Source: Pseudorhodoferax aquiterrae
GTDB taxonomy: Bacteria > Pseudomonadota > Gammaproteobacteria > Burkholderiales > Burkholderiaceae_C
Direction of reading: 5' to 3'
DNA: 64,000 nucleotides
NCBI RefSeq assembly: GCF_014652235.1
Contig: NZ_BMYK01000006.1
Coordinates: forward strand, 248,001-312,000
Part shown: positions 24,424 through 34,238 of the stretch, in pieces
Layout: the number at the start of each line of letters is the position of its first letter
Numbering within the stretch: the stretch's first letter is position 1
Position numbers and translations under genes: made by a program
Notes under the pieces: generated by a model
Databases searched by the model: none
The model's input: the letters and a program-made list of their open reading frames with translations, nothing else
Told to the model about the DNA's origin: nothing

Positions 24424-25455
24424 TCAACGCCGGCGCGCGAACTGGCGCTGCGCGAAGGCCCAGACCAGCCGCGAGGCGTCCGGCCCGTCCGGATCGCCGT
24501 AGGCCTGCGTGGCCGCGCCGCCGCTCCAGGCGTGGCCCAGCGCCGGAATCTCCACCAGCGTGGCCATGGTGCGCTGGCGCACGCGGTAGTCGGTCACCCG
24601 CATGGCGTGGCGCTTGCCGCGCTGCACCGCCCGCGCCTCGCCGGGCAGCGCCTGCGCGGCCTGGGCCCAGGCCAGGGCCGCAGCCGCGCCGTTGCGCGGT
24701 GCGACCACGCGGTCCTGGCCGCCCTGGATCACGAGCAGTGCGGGCCAGTGCGCCAGCATGGCGTCGGGCGTCGCGGCCAGCGCATCCGTCGCGCCGTGGC
24801 CGGCCATGGCGCGCAGGGCCGAGGCCGTGCTGTGGGCCGTTCCCGGCGGCACCCCCGAATGCATGGCGACGGCCTGGAAGCGCTCCGGATAGCGTGCCGC
24901 GACCAGCGCCGCCATGCCGGCCCCGGCCGAAAGACCGGCGATGGCCACGCGCGTGCGGTCGCCGCCGTACAGCGTGCAGACTTGCTCGACCGCCTGCAGC
25001 ACCAGGGCGGCCTCGGCAAAGGCACGCTGGGTGCGCGTTTCGTACCAGTTCCAGCAGCCGTTGGGGTTGGCCAGGCGGTCCTGCTCGGGGTAGAGCACGG
25101 CGAAGCCGGCGCGCGCGGCGATCAGGTGCATGCGCGTGCTGGCTGCAAAGCGCGCGGCGTTCTGGTCGCAGCCGTGCAGCATCACCACCACCGGGATGCG
25201 CTGGCCCGGCAGGCGGCCCGCCGGCAGGAACAGCCGGTAGCGCCGCTTGCCGGCCGGCGCCACCGCCACGCCCCAGAGCCAGCGCCCGCCCGACGACCTG
25301 GCCGGCGCGGTCTTGGCCCGCGTGCGCACGCGCTGGGCTGCGGGGAGTGCCTTGGCCGGGCTGGCCTTGCTGCGGCGCGGCCTGGATGGCATCAAGGGCG
25401 CCAGACTGCTCGTGAACAGCCGCGTGAGGTTCTTCAGGGTCTTGCGTCGGAGCAT
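24424..25455 (-). CDS. PHB depolymerase-family esterase (feruloyl esterase-like)
   Basis: A 343-residue alpha/beta hydrolase of the extracellular PHB depolymerase/LpqC type. The oxyanion region is VVVMLHGCDQNAARFA (about residue 92), the nucleophile is Ser in AIAGLSAGAGMAAL (about 171), an Asp lies in IQGGQDRVVAP, and the His is in IPALGHAWSGG. The N terminus is basic and lacks a clean signal peptide. There is no obvious ribosome site at the ATG, so the true start may be internal (Met near residue 22). The gene's upstream region is occupied by the palindromic element at 25482-25755, only 26 bp away, so transcription must start in or beyond it. Confidence 0.85.
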   Translation of the reverse strand: MLRRKTLKNLTRLFTSSLAPLMPSRPRRSKASPAKALPAAQRVRTRAKTAPARSSGGRWLWGVAVAPAGKRRYRLFLPAGRLPGQRIPVVVMLHGCDQNAARFAASTRMHLIAARAGFAVLYPEQDRLANPNGCWNWYETRTQRAFAEAALVLQAVEQVCTLYGGDRTRVAIAGLSAGAGMAALVAARYPERFQAVAMHSGVPPGTAHSTASALRAMAGHGATDALAATPDAMLAHWPALLVIQGGQDRVVAPRNGAAAALAWAQAAQALPGEARAVQRGKRHAMRVTDYRVRQRTMATLVEIPALGHAWSGGAATQAYGDPDGPDASRLVWAFAQRQFARRR

Positions 25456-25481
25456 GGAGGCGGAAGCGGCCGAAGAGAGGG

Positions 25482-25755
25482 CTCAGAGGGTGTTTCCGAA
25501 ATCAATAGGCCGACGTGTGGCCCCAGGGCGCGGCCAATCAAGGCGCAAGGCGCCGTGCGGGCTGTCTGCCCGCACAAGCCTTGCAACGCCGAGTGGGCGT
25601 GCCCTGGGGCCGCACCCTTCGGGCCGGGGCGCCCTGCGGCCATGGGCTGCGTTGCGCCACTTGGCCGGGCTGCAGCACGGCCTGCGTGTCGCGCCTTGCC
25701 CATGACCGCAGGGCACCCCGGCGTGGGCCTATTCATTTCGGAAACACCCTCTGAG
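25482..25755. repeat. Nested palindromic MITE-like element (274 bp)
   Basis: The element is bounded by 34-bp terminal inverted repeats (25482-25515 and 25722-25755; CTCAGAGGGTGTTTCCGAAA at the outer end) with two mismatches. Inside are two more inverted repeats: 25515-25531 with 25598-25614, and 25624-25647 with 25698-25721 (22 of 24 match). The first encloses a perfect 8-bp stem (GTGCGGGC/GCCCGCAC, 25555-25575). It encodes no credible protein and no transposase. I see no clear target-site duplication. It lies between the divergent esterase and the small gene at 25996 and is probably a mobilised or folded repeat; one copy is present in this window. Confidence 0.75.
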
Positions 25756-25995
25756 ACAGCTTGCACCGAGTGTGCCAGCGCCGCATGTCACACGCTGCGG
25801 CGCCCGGTGGCCAGCGCGATGCCGGCCAGCACCGCGACCAGTCCCCAGAATTCTCCGCCCATGTCCTGGTCTCCCAGGCCACAGCCTACGCGATGCAGGC
25901 CCTGGCCCGGCGCCCGAATCGGCCTGCGCCTACACCGCCGGCCGAGCTGCCGGGCCGAGCATGGGGCCTTGTCCAACGACACACAGGAGCAGCCA

Positions 25996-26211
25996 ATGTC
26001 CAAGAAGCCCTCTCCCACCCGCAGCGACATGGACGGCGACCCGCAGGCCCAGGCCCACGGCAAGGTCGCCAACGACCGCAACCAGCCCACGCCGGGCGGC
26101 GCCACGCAGATCCACCAGTCGCAGCGCTCTCCGGCCAGCCGGAACGACCGCGAATCGCAGATCGGCTCGGGCAACCAGGTGCGCAGCCGCCAGGGCGGCA
26201 CGGGGCGCTGA
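25996..26211 (+). CDS. Small hydrophilic protein (71 aa)
   Basis: A very polar, probably disordered product rich in Gln, Arg, Ser, Asn and Gly, with no hydrophobic core. AGGAG lies about 6 nt before the ATG, and a factor-independent terminator follows at 26329, so the small transcript is credible. No family is recognised. Composition recalls small stress-linked proteins of Burkholderiales and the gene at 875. Confidence 0.6.
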   Translation: MSKKPSPTRSDMDGDPQAQAHGKVANDRNQPTPGGATQIHQSQRSPASRNDRESQIGSGNQVRSRQGGTGR

Positions 26212-26328
26212 GCCGCGCGGCACCGCATGCAGGCCGCCAGCGCGGCCTTAAGTTCCCCCTAAGTCTGGGGCCGGAGAATTCTCACCGGCAGCCCGCACTT
26301 CTCCCCCTCCTCCCTCAGGGCTGCCTTT

Positions 26329-26357
26329 GACCCGCTTTCGCGGGTTTCTCTTTTTCT
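26329..26357 (+). terminator. Intrinsic terminator
   Basis: ACCCGC-TTTC-GCGGGT forms a 6-bp GC-rich stem with a 4-nt loop, followed by TTCTCTTTTTC. It closes the small gene at 25996. The rest of the 348-bp stretch from 26212 to 26559 contains nothing else I can name except the leader of the next gene. Confidence 0.7.
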
Positions 26358-26559
26358 GTTTCACGATGAGGCCCCCGGGTGCGAACCGACCTGGGCGGGG
26401 CGCCACAGCCGCCATTGGTCCCCTGTTTCGTGCCCTGCGGGTGCGCCCACGGCGCGAGGCAGCGCCCTCGTGCGGGAGTCGTCTGCCACCGTGGCATTGA
26501 CCGCGCTCAATGACCATGGGGCGTCGTCGGCACATCATGGTGCAGGAGAGAAGCATGCG

Positions 26560-27648
26560 ATGAAACGACGAGATGTGCTCATCGGGGCAGGCGGCGCAGT
26601 CCTGCTTGGCGGGGCTGGCGCATTCGCTTGGCGTCAGGCGACCGGTTCGATGGACGCGTACGAGACCTTTGTCCATCGACTGCGGGCGCCCCTGCCCGCA
26701 TCGCCCGGAATCGGGGATCTCATCCGCTATGCGACCCTCGCCGCCAACGGCCACAACACCCAGCCCTGGCGGTTCCGCGCCGGGCAGAACTGGATCGACA
26801 TCCTTCCTGACCTGTCCCGTGCCACGCCCGTCGTCGATCCGGATGCGCACCATCTGTTCGTCAGCCTTGGTTGCGCGGCCGAAAACCTCGCCATCGCGGG
26901 CGTGGCCGCCGGGCGGCCCGGCACGATGGAGGTGGGGGCGGACGGCGGCATCCGCTACGCCTTCGAGACGGGCCGGCCACAGGACGATCCTCTGCTGGCC
27001 GCCATCGCGCGGCGGCAATCCACCCGCGCCGTCTATGACGGCCGCCCCGTCGCACCGGCGGACATCGACATGTTGCGGCGGGCGGCCGAAAGGCCTGGGG
27101 TGCGCGTCATTTTCCTGACGGAGCGTTCCCGGATCGACAGCTTGCGGGACCTCGTCGTCGCCGGCAACGGTGCGCAGATGGCCGATCCGGCCTTCATGGC
27201 GGAGCTGAAGCACTGGCTCCGGTTCAGTCCTCGCCACGCCACGGCGTCCGGTGACGGCTTGTTCTCGGGTTCGAGCGGCAATCCTGCGCTGCCCGATGCC
27301 GTCGGCAGCCGCGCCTTCGACCTGTTCTTCACCGCTAAGGCCGAAAACGACAAATACGCCCGCCAGATCGATTCCTCGGCTGGGATCGCGGTCTTCCTCA
27401 CCGAGCACCAGGACCAGGCCCACTGGATCGCGGCCGGCCGCGCCTGCCAACGCTTTGCGCTGACGGCGACCGCACTCGGGCTGAAGCATGCGTTCGTGAA
27501 CCAGCCCGTCGAGGTGGTGCGGCTGCGCCCGGAGCTGGCGGCGCTGGTGGGCGAGCCTGGCTTGCGGCCCGACATCGTGATGCGCTTCGGCCGCGGGCCT
27601 GCGCTGCCGTTCTCGCTCCGGCGCCCCGTTGCAGCCGTGACGGCCTAG
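26560..27648 (+). CDS. Tat-signal nitroreductase-family (Acg-like) protein
   Basis: A 362-residue protein with a twin-arginine leader: MKRRDVLIGAGGAVLLGGAG, hydrophobic to about residue 24, so it is probably exported folded with its flavin. The body resembles the Acg branch of the nitroreductase superfamily: LIRYATLAANGHNTQPWRF (the FMN-binding SxHNxQPW-like motif, about 49-67), LFVSLGCAAENLAIAG, a RRQSTRAVYDGRPV segment, and a C-terminal GLKHAFVNQPVEV. Acg-type proteins have half of the fold adapted to cover the flavin. GGAGAG precedes the ATG. Codon choice seems less extreme in GC than in neighbours, so recent acquisition is possible. Function is unknown. Confidence 0.8.
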   Translation: MKRRDVLIGAGGAVLLGGAGAFAWRQATGSMDAYETFVHRLRAPLPASPGIGDLIRYATLAANGHNTQPWRFRAGQNWIDILPDLSRATPVVDPDAHHLFVSLGCAAENLAIAGVAAGRPGTMEVGADGGIRYAFETGRPQDDPLLAAIARRQSTRAVYDGRPVAPADIDMLRRAAERPGVRVIFLTERSRIDSLRDLVVAGNGAQMADPAFMAELKHWLRFSPRHATASGDGLFSGSSGNPALPDAVGSRAFDLFFTAKAENDKYARQIDSSAGIAVFLTEHQDQAHWIAAGRACQRFALTATALGLKHAFVNQPVEVVRLRPELAALVGEPGLRPDIVMRFGRGPALPFSLRRPVAAVTA

Positions 27649-27882
27649 CCGTGCCGTCCGCACAGCTTGTCGACAAGATCTCGCGTCTGGGGCTGCAGCT
27701 GATCGCAGCGCTGGCCTTGCATGGTCCCGCCAAATGGATGCGCGACCTCCCGGGTTGGTCCGCTGCAACCGGTCCGGCAGGATGCGGCAAGAAGGCATGA
27801 GCACGGGCGTGCCTCCGAAACCTGGCAGACGATGCACGCTCCCGCCGGCGGCCGTTCCTCGATCGCGCATCCCCACCCGCGC

Positions 27883-28836
27883 TCAGCGCGGCACGGGCTG
27901 GGGCGCCTGCAGGTCCGGGTGCGCGCGCAGCGCATCGGCCAGGTAGTCGGCGAACACGCGCACCTTGGCCGGCACGTGCTGGCGGTCGCGGTAGCACAGG
28001 AAGAACTCCAGCGGCTCGGGCGCGATGCGCGGCACTTTTCTGCCGCGCGGGGCCTGCACGAAGAGCGGCTCCAGCAGGCCCTGCGCCACCAGCGGCCTGG
28101 CGATGAACCAACCCAGCCGCGTGATGCCTGCGCCGTGCACGGCCAGCATGGCCAGCGTGTCGACGTCGTTGGCCACGGCCGCGGCCTTGAGCTCAGGCAC
28201 CACGCGCGTGCCCTCGCGCAGGTAGGGCCAGGGCATGACCCTGCCATCCGCCTCCATGCGGTAGAGCAGGCAGTCGTGCTGCGCCAGGTCCTCGGGCGTG
28301 GCGGGCCGCCCGCGGCGCGCCAGGTAGGACGGCGCGGCACAGAACACCATGGGCACGGCCGCGATGCGCCGCACCACCATGCCGGGCTCCAGCGCATTGC
28401 GGTAGCGGATGCTGATGTCCACGTCTTCCTTGAGCGCGTCGATGGGCCGGTCGGCGATGACGAGCTCCACCGCCACGCGCGGATGGGCCGCGATGAAGGG
28501 CGGCAGCAGCGGCGCCAGCATGTTGCGGCCGAAGGCGGCCGCGCAGGAGATGCGCAGCCGGCCCTGCGGCTGGCCCTCCAGGTCGGCGATGTCGGACTCG
28601 GCCATTTCCAGCTGCGCGAGCACGGGCGCCACGCGCGCCCGGTACAGCGCGCCCGCGTTGGTCAGCGCGAGCGAGCGCGTCGTGCGCGTGAGCAGCCGTG
28701 TGCCCAGGGCCTGCTCGAGCCGTGCGATGTTCTGGCTCGCCGCCGCGGGCGTGATGCCGAGCTGGCGTGCGGCCGCCGCGATGCTGCCGCCCTCGACGGC
28801 CTTGAGGAAGGTTTCGATGCCGCGCAGTTGGAGCAT
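27883..28836 (-). CDS. LysR-family transcriptional regulator (AaeR/DmlR-like branch)
   Basis: A 317-residue LysR protein. The helix-turn-helix reads LRGIETFLKAVEGGSIAAAA, TPAAASQNIARLEQALGTRL, LTRTTRSLALTNAG, with the effector domain from about residue 90 (GRLRISCAAAFGRNMLAPLL). The start at 28836 puts the domain at the N terminus; an upstream Met at 28881 is possible. It is divergent from the small DUF2798 gene at 28982, its most likely target. AGTC and GACT half-sites (28871-28886) lie in the shared gap. Confidence 0.9.
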   Translation of the reverse strand: MLQLRGIETFLKAVEGGSIAAAARQLGITPAAASQNIARLEQALGTRLLTRTTRSLALTNAGALYRARVAPVLAQLEMAESDIADLEGQPQGRLRISCAAAFGRNMLAPLLPPFIAAHPRVAVELVIADRPIDALKEDVDISIRYRNALEPGMVVRRIAAVPMVFCAAPSYLARRGRPATPEDLAQHDCLLYRMEADGRVMPWPYLREGTRVVPELKAAAVANDVDTLAMLAVHGAGITRLGWFIARPLVAQGLLEPLFVQAPRGRKVPRIAPEPLEFFLCYRDRQHVPAKVRVFADYLADALRAHPDLQAPQPVPR

Positions 28837-28981
28837 GGGAACGGCCTGTGGGTGGGCATGTCGATTCGATAGTCTAGCCATCGACTGCAACAGGCGATCC
28901 GGGTCTACCGCCGATGGCTGCAAGTCCCTAGAGTGCGGTCCGCAAGCTTGCGTCCACCCCTGTGTCGTCTCCCTTCAGAAC

Positions 28982-29239
28982 ATGTCTTCCCAAAACGTTT
29001 CTCCCCGCACCTGGAAGCTTCCCAAGCGCATGGCCCCCGTGGCCTTCGCGTTCTACATGGCCGGCATCATGGCCTTCCTCATGAGCATGGTGATCGTGGC
29101 CGCCAATGGCGGCGCGGACGCGCGCTTCCTCGAGCGCGTGCTGGCGTCCTATGCGCTGGCCATGCCGGCGGCCTTCGCCAGCGTGATGCTGGTGCGTCCC
29201 GTGGTTCTGCGCCTGGTCGGCTGGACCGTGCGCGCCTGA
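28982..29239 (+). CDS. DUF2798 membrane protein (85 aa)
   Basis: A small inner-membrane protein with two predicted membrane helices (about residues 20-42, VAFAFYMAGIMAFLMSMVIV, and 55-78), matching the DUF2798 plan. No biochemical role is established for the family. It is divergent from a LysR gene, an arrangement typical of members induced by that regulator. Its stop abuts the stop of the convergent ABC ATPase gene. Confidence 0.85.
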   Translation: MSSQNVSPRTWKLPKRMAPVAFAFYMAGIMAFLMSMVIVAANGGADARFLERVLASYALAMPAAFASVMLVRPVVLRLVGWTVRA

Positions 29240-30298
<1,059 letters not shown>

Positions 30299-30303
30299 GG
30301 TTC

Positions 30304-31125
30304 TTATCCGCCTTTGACGCCGCCGGCCGTCAGGCCGCCGACAATTTCTTTCTGAATCACCAGCGTGAGCACCAGCACCGGCAGCGTGACCAGGAGCGCC
30401 GCGGCCGCCAGCGGCCCCCAGGCGATCTGCTCGAAGGTCAGCACGTTGTAGATGGCGACGGGCAGGGTGCGCGTCTCGCGCCCGGCCAGCACGGCGCCGA
30501 AGATGAAGTTGTTCCACGAGAAGATGAAGGCCAGGATGGCCGCCACCGTGATGCCGGGCCGCGCCAGCGGCAGCGCGATGTGCCGAAAGCGCTGCCAGGG
30601 CGAGCAGCCGTCCATCACCGCGGCCTCGTCGAGTTCGAGCGGCAGCGTCTCGAAGTAGCCGGCCACGATGTAGACCATGATGGGCACCGTGATCACGAGG
30701 TGCGTGATGACCACGGGCGCCAGCGTGCCCGTGAGGCCCAGCGCCTGGAACAGCGTGAACAGCGGGATCAGAAAGCTGATGGCCGGCGTCATGCGCGCGA
30801 CGAGGATGGTCAGCAGCAGCTTCCTGGCCTTCAGCCGCGCGATGCCGTAGCCGGCCGGCACGCCGATCAACAGCGCCACCAGCGTGGCCAGGCCGGAGAC
30901 CGTGACGCTGTTGAGGAAGTACTGGAAGAAGGGCCCGCTGTCGAACACCTTGCGGAAGTTGTCCAGAGTGGGCGGGCTCGGGATGAACACCGGCGGGTAG
31001 GCCAGGTTGTCGACCTCGTTCTTGAAAGCCAGCGACAGCATCCAGAGGAAGAAGCCGATGGCCGGCGAGACGAGAAGGAACACGCACAGCGCGAGCAGCG
31101 CCTTGTCGATGAGCTTACGCGTCAT
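30304..31125 (-). CDS. ABC sugar transporter permease (MalG-type)
   Basis: A 273-residue permease with six predicted membrane segments; the first is at about residues 8-30 (KALLALCVFLLVSPAIGFFL). The EAA loop is LDEAAVMDGCSPWQRFRHIALPL, which docks on the ATPase. The FKNEVDNLAYPPVFIPSPPT stretch after the first helix is typical of MalG/UgpE proteins. Its start overlaps the end of the other permease gene by 11 nt, so the two are coupled. Confidence 0.93.
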   Translation of the reverse strand: MTRKLIDKALLALCVFLLVSPAIGFFLWMLSLAFKNEVDNLAYPPVFIPSPPTLDNFRKVFDSGPFFQYFLNSVTVSGLATLVALLIGVPAGYGIARLKARKLLLTILVARMTPAISFLIPLFTLFQALGLTGTLAPVVITHLVITVPIMVYIVAGYFETLPLELDEAAVMDGCSPWQRFRHIALPLARPGITVAAILAFIFSWNNFIFGAVLAGRETRTLPVAIYNVLTFEQIAWGPLAAAALLVTLPVLVLTLVIQKEIVGGLTAGGVKGG

Positions 31126-31981
31126 AGCGGGACCGTTCCTTGAGCCAGAACAGCAGCAGGCTCAAGGCCACCACGAGCACGAAGAACACCACGACCACGG
31201 CCGAGGCCTTGCCGATCTGGTAGAACGAAAACGCCTGCAGGTACAGATACAGGTTGATGGTTTCCGACGAGGTGCCGGGCCCGCCCTGCGTGATCACGTA
31301 GATGGTGTCGAAGGTCTTGAGCGCGTCGATGAGCCGCACCACGGCCGCGACCATGATGAAGGGCATCAGCAGCGGCAAGGTCACGTAGCGCAGCGTCTGC
31401 CAGCGCGTGGCGCCTTCCATGTGCGCGGCCTCGAACGGGTCGGTCGGCAGCGAGGCCAGGCCGCCCAGCACGATCAGCATCACGAGCGGCGTCCACTGCC
31501 AGATGTCGACCAGCACCAGGCAGGGAATCGCCAGCATGGGCGAGTAGACCCATTCGCTGGGCGGGATGCCGACCAGCGACAGCAGGTAGTTCAGTACGCC
31601 CTGCTGCGGGTGGAACATCATGACCCAGACCAGCGCGATGGCCACCGGCGTGGCCATCATGGGCAGCACGAAGGCGCCGCGCCAAAAGCCGCGGCCCGCG
31701 AACTTCTGGTGGAAGACCAGCGCGGCCGCCGTGCCCAGCACCAGCGGCGCGATGACCGCCAGCGCCGTGAACACCAGCGTGTGCAGGATGGAGACCAGGA
31801 AACGCGTGTTCGTCGCCAGCTCTGCGTAGTTCGCGAGGCCCACGAACTGCGCCTTGGAGCCGATCTTCCAGTCGAACAGGCTCATCCACAGCGTGAACAT
31901 CCAGGGAAAGACGATCACGGCCAGCACCACCAGCACGGCCGGCAGCACGAACCACAGGAAGGGCGAGACGCGCTTGCGCAT
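31115..31981 (-). CDS. ABC sugar transporter permease (MalF/UgpA-type)
   Basis: A 288-residue permease with six predicted membrane segments (first at about 7-29, FLWFVLPAVLVVLAVIVFPW). The WMSLFDWKIGSKAQFVGLANY segment and the EAA loop FEAAHMEGATRWQTLRYVTL are typical of UgpA-like subunits. The start codon shares a base with the binding-protein stop (TGATG), and the end overlaps the next permease. It forms the channel with the permease at 30304. Confidence 0.93.
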   Translation of the reverse strand: MRKRVSPFLWFVLPAVLVVLAVIVFPWMFTLWMSLFDWKIGSKAQFVGLANYAELATNTRFLVSILHTLVFTALAVIAPLVLGTAAALVFHQKFAGRGFWRGAFVLPMMATPVAIALVWVMMFHPQQGVLNYLLSLVGIPPSEWVYSPMLAIPCLVLVDIWQWTPLVMLIVLGGLASLPTDPFEAAHMEGATRWQTLRYVTLPLLMPFIMVAAVVRLIDALKTFDTIYVITQGGPGTSSETINLYLYLQAFSFYQIGKASAVVVVFFVLVVALSLLLFWLKERSRYDA

Positions 31982-33300
31982 CAGCTCTCGGACTTGGCCA
32001 GCACGGGCGCGAACTCGGCCGTGGCCTTCTTGAGTTCGGCCGCCACGTCGGCGCCGGTCAGCATGTTGTTGAGCGCGATGCCGTAGACGTCGCGGAACTC
32101 GGTCACGGGCTCGATGATGGGCAGGCCGGGCTTGGCGATGCGCAGCGATTCGGCCACGGCCGTGAGCCAGGCGGCAGGCACCTTGAGGTTGGCGATCGCC
32201 TCCTTGTCGCCGTAGGCCGACAGCCGCACCGGCGCGCCCGAGCCCGTGGCCAGCATGCGCGCCTGCATGGCCTTGCCCGTCGCCCAGACGATGTACAGGA
32301 AGGCCGCACCCTTCTTCTGCGAGAAGGACGAGACGCCGATGCCGTCGCCGAAGGTGGCCGAGACCTGGGCCTTGGGCCCGGGCGGCATCACGCCGTAGCC
32401 GACCTTGCCGACCACCTTGGACTTGGTGGGATCCTCCAGCGGCGGTGCGAAGCCCGAGCCGTCGATCCACATCGCGGCCTTGCCCTGCAGGAACAGGCTC
32501 TGCGCCTCGTTCCAGTTGTAGCCCGCGATGCCGGCCGGCCCCGTGGTCTTGAGCAGGTCGCGGTACAGCGTGGCCGAGGCGACGGCCTCGGGCGTCTCGG
32601 TCGCCAGCTTGCCGTTGGCGTCGAAGAACTGGCCGCCCCAGCCCAGGAAGAAGCCGGTCCACAGCGGCACGTTGGCGTTCTTGAGGCCGCGGCCGACGAA
32701 GCCGGCGACGCCGTTGGCCGGGTCGTGCAGCTTCTTCGCGGCCTCCAGGATCTCGGCGTAGGTCTTGGGGTAGGCCACGCCCTTGGCCGCGAACAGCTCC
32801 TTGTTGTAGTACAGGATCCAGGGGTCCAGGTTCAGCGGCAGGCTGTCGATGCGGCCATCGCTTTGCGTGGCGTAGAACATGCCGCCGGCGGAGTAATCCT
32901 TCTGGTCGAAGTCCGGCGGCGCGGCGCTGGCGAACAGCGGGCGCAGGTCTTCCATCCACTTGCCCTTGGCGAACTGGCGCTTTTGCACGTGGTAGGACAG
33001 GTGCACCACGTCGAAGCTCGTGCGGCCCGAGTTGAACTCGATCACGGTCTTCTGGCGCGACTGCTGCTCGGGCATCTGCTCGGCGCCGACCTTGATGCCG
33101 GTGAGCTCCTCGAACTCCTTCTGGTGGCGCTGCAGCAGCTCGCCGCGCGGGCTCTTGATCAGGTGCACCTCGATGCTGGTGCCGGCGTGGCGCTTCCAGT
33201 CGAAATTGCCCTGGGCGAAGGCGGCAGGCAGGCTGCCGATGGCGGTGGCGCCGGCGGCGGCCTGCAGCAGGTCGCGGCGCTTGAAGGCGGGGTGGTGCAT
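31981..33300 (-). CDS. ABC sugar transporter substrate-binding protein (Tat leader)
   Basis: A 439-residue family 1 binding protein. The leader has a twin-arginine motif (FKRRDLLQAAAGATAIGSL, cleavage near AFA/Q), so export through Tat is predicted. The mature chain shows LQRHQKEFEELTGIKVGAE, DVVHLSYHVQKRQF, PWILYYNKELFAAKGVAYPK and the ATFGDGIGVSSFSQKKGAA segment usual for UgpB/MalE-like proteins. It captures the sugar for the two permeases downstream. Linkage to FucU-like, DapA-like and lactonase-like genes suggests a deoxysugar or related aldose; the ligand is not readable from sequence. Confidence 0.92.
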   Translation of the reverse strand: MHHPAFKRRDLLQAAAGATAIGSLPAAFAQGNFDWKRHAGTSIEVHLIKSPRGELLQRHQKEFEELTGIKVGAEQMPEQQSRQKTVIEFNSGRTSFDVVHLSYHVQKRQFAKGKWMEDLRPLFASAAPPDFDQKDYSAGGMFYATQSDGRIDSLPLNLDPWILYYNKELFAAKGVAYPKTYAEILEAAKKLHDPANGVAGFVGRGLKNANVPLWTGFFLGWGGQFFDANGKLATETPEAVASATLYRDLLKTTGPAGIAGYNWNEAQSLFLQGKAAMWIDGSGFAPPLEDPTKSKVVGKVGYGVMPPGPKAQVSATFGDGIGVSSFSQKKGAAFLYIVWATGKAMQARMLATGSGAPVRLSAYGDKEAIANLKVPAAWLTAVAESLRIAKPGLPIIEPVTEFRDVYGIALNNMLTGADVAAELKKATAEFAPVLAKSES

Positions 33301-33323
33301 GGCTGTTGTCTCCGTGGTGGTGT

Positions 33324-34238
33324 CTACAGGGTGGCGAAATCGCAGCCCAGCGTGCGGTAGGCGGCGCGCACGGCCTCTTCCTCGTCGGGCGCCAGGCGTG
33401 AGAGCGGGGCGCGCACATGCAGCCAGCCGTCGTCGCCCGTCTGCTCGGCCAGCGCGGTCTTGTAGGCGCTCACGAAGGGCATGTGGGGCCGCAGACTCAG
33501 CAGGGCCAGCAGGCCCTGCATCAGGGCCTGGTCGGCGGCCGAGACCGCGGCGGGGTGCGACACCACGCGGCGCATCAGGTGCGGTGCCAGGTTGGCCAGG
33601 CCGTTGACCGAGCCGGCGCCGCCGGCCCGCATCACCGGCGCGACATCGGGCTCGGCACCGACCAGCGTGCCCAGTTGCGGGAAGGCCTTGACCAGGCCCA
33701 GAGAATGCGCGCGGTCGCCCGTGCTGTCCTTGATGCCGACCACCACGCCCGGGTGCGCATCGGCCAGCGTGGCGATGGCCGCATGGCTGAAGCCCACGTT
33801 GCTGAGCGCGGGGAACTGGTACAGCAGCACGCGCAGCGCGTCGCTGCCGATGCCGCGCACCATCTGCGTCACCGCCTCCACCACGCCCGCGTCGCGCGGG
33901 TGGTTGAAGTAGAAGGCCGGCATGTAGAGCTGGCGCGTGCAGCCCAGCGCGACGGCATGGCGGCCCAGCGTGACGGCATCGCCCAGGGCGCAGGCCGTGG
34001 TGCAGACGATGGTCTGTTCGGGCCGGATGCCGTCGGCCAGCGCGGCTTCGAGCAGCGCCTGGCGTTCGGCCACGGTCAGGGCCGGCCCCTCACCCGTGGT
34101 GCCGAACAGCGTGATGCCCTCGCTGCCGGCGGCCAGCATGCGGTGCGCCTGGGCCAGCGTGCGGCCGGTGTCGACGGCGCCGCTGGCCGTGAAGGCCGTG
34201 GCCAGCGCAGGCCACAGGCCGGTGATGGCATGCGTCAT
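33324..34238 (-). CDS. DapA/NanA-family aldolase or dehydratase
   Basis: A 304-residue (beta/alpha)8 enzyme of the dihydrodipicolinate synthase/N-acetylneuraminate lyase superfamily. GTTGEG (46-51) binds the 2-oxo carboxylate, Tyr140 in LLYQFPAL is the proton relay and Lys170 in VVVGIKDSTGD forms the Schiff base. True DapA usually has YNxP, where this has YQFP, so the substrate is probably a sugar-derived 2-keto-3-deoxy acid. In this operon it could cleave a 2-keto-3-deoxy-fuconate-type intermediate, a reaction known in this superfamily, or act as a keto-deoxy-sugar-acid dehydratase. Its start overlaps the GntR stop (ATGA) and the binding-protein gene follows. Confidence 0.87.
   Translation of the reverse strand: MTHAITGLWPALATAFTASGAVDTGRTLAQAHRMLAAGSEGITLFGTTGEGPALTVAERQALLEAALADGIRPEQTIVCTTACALGDAVTLGRHAVALGCTRQLYMPAFYFNHPRDAGVVEAVTQMVRGIGSDALRVLLYQFPALSNVGFSHAAIATLADAHPGVVVGIKDSTGDRAHSLGLVKAFPQLGTLVGAEPDVAPVMRAGGAGSVNGLANLAPHLMRRVVSHPAAVSAADQALMQGLLALLSLRPHMPFVSAYKTALAEQTGDDGWLHVRAPLSRLAPDEEEAVRAAYRTLGCDFATL

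Noticed and set aside
25434-25766. Open frames on both strands inside the palindromic element
   Set aside because: They follow from the inverted repeats and high GC; no motif or ribosome site supports translation.
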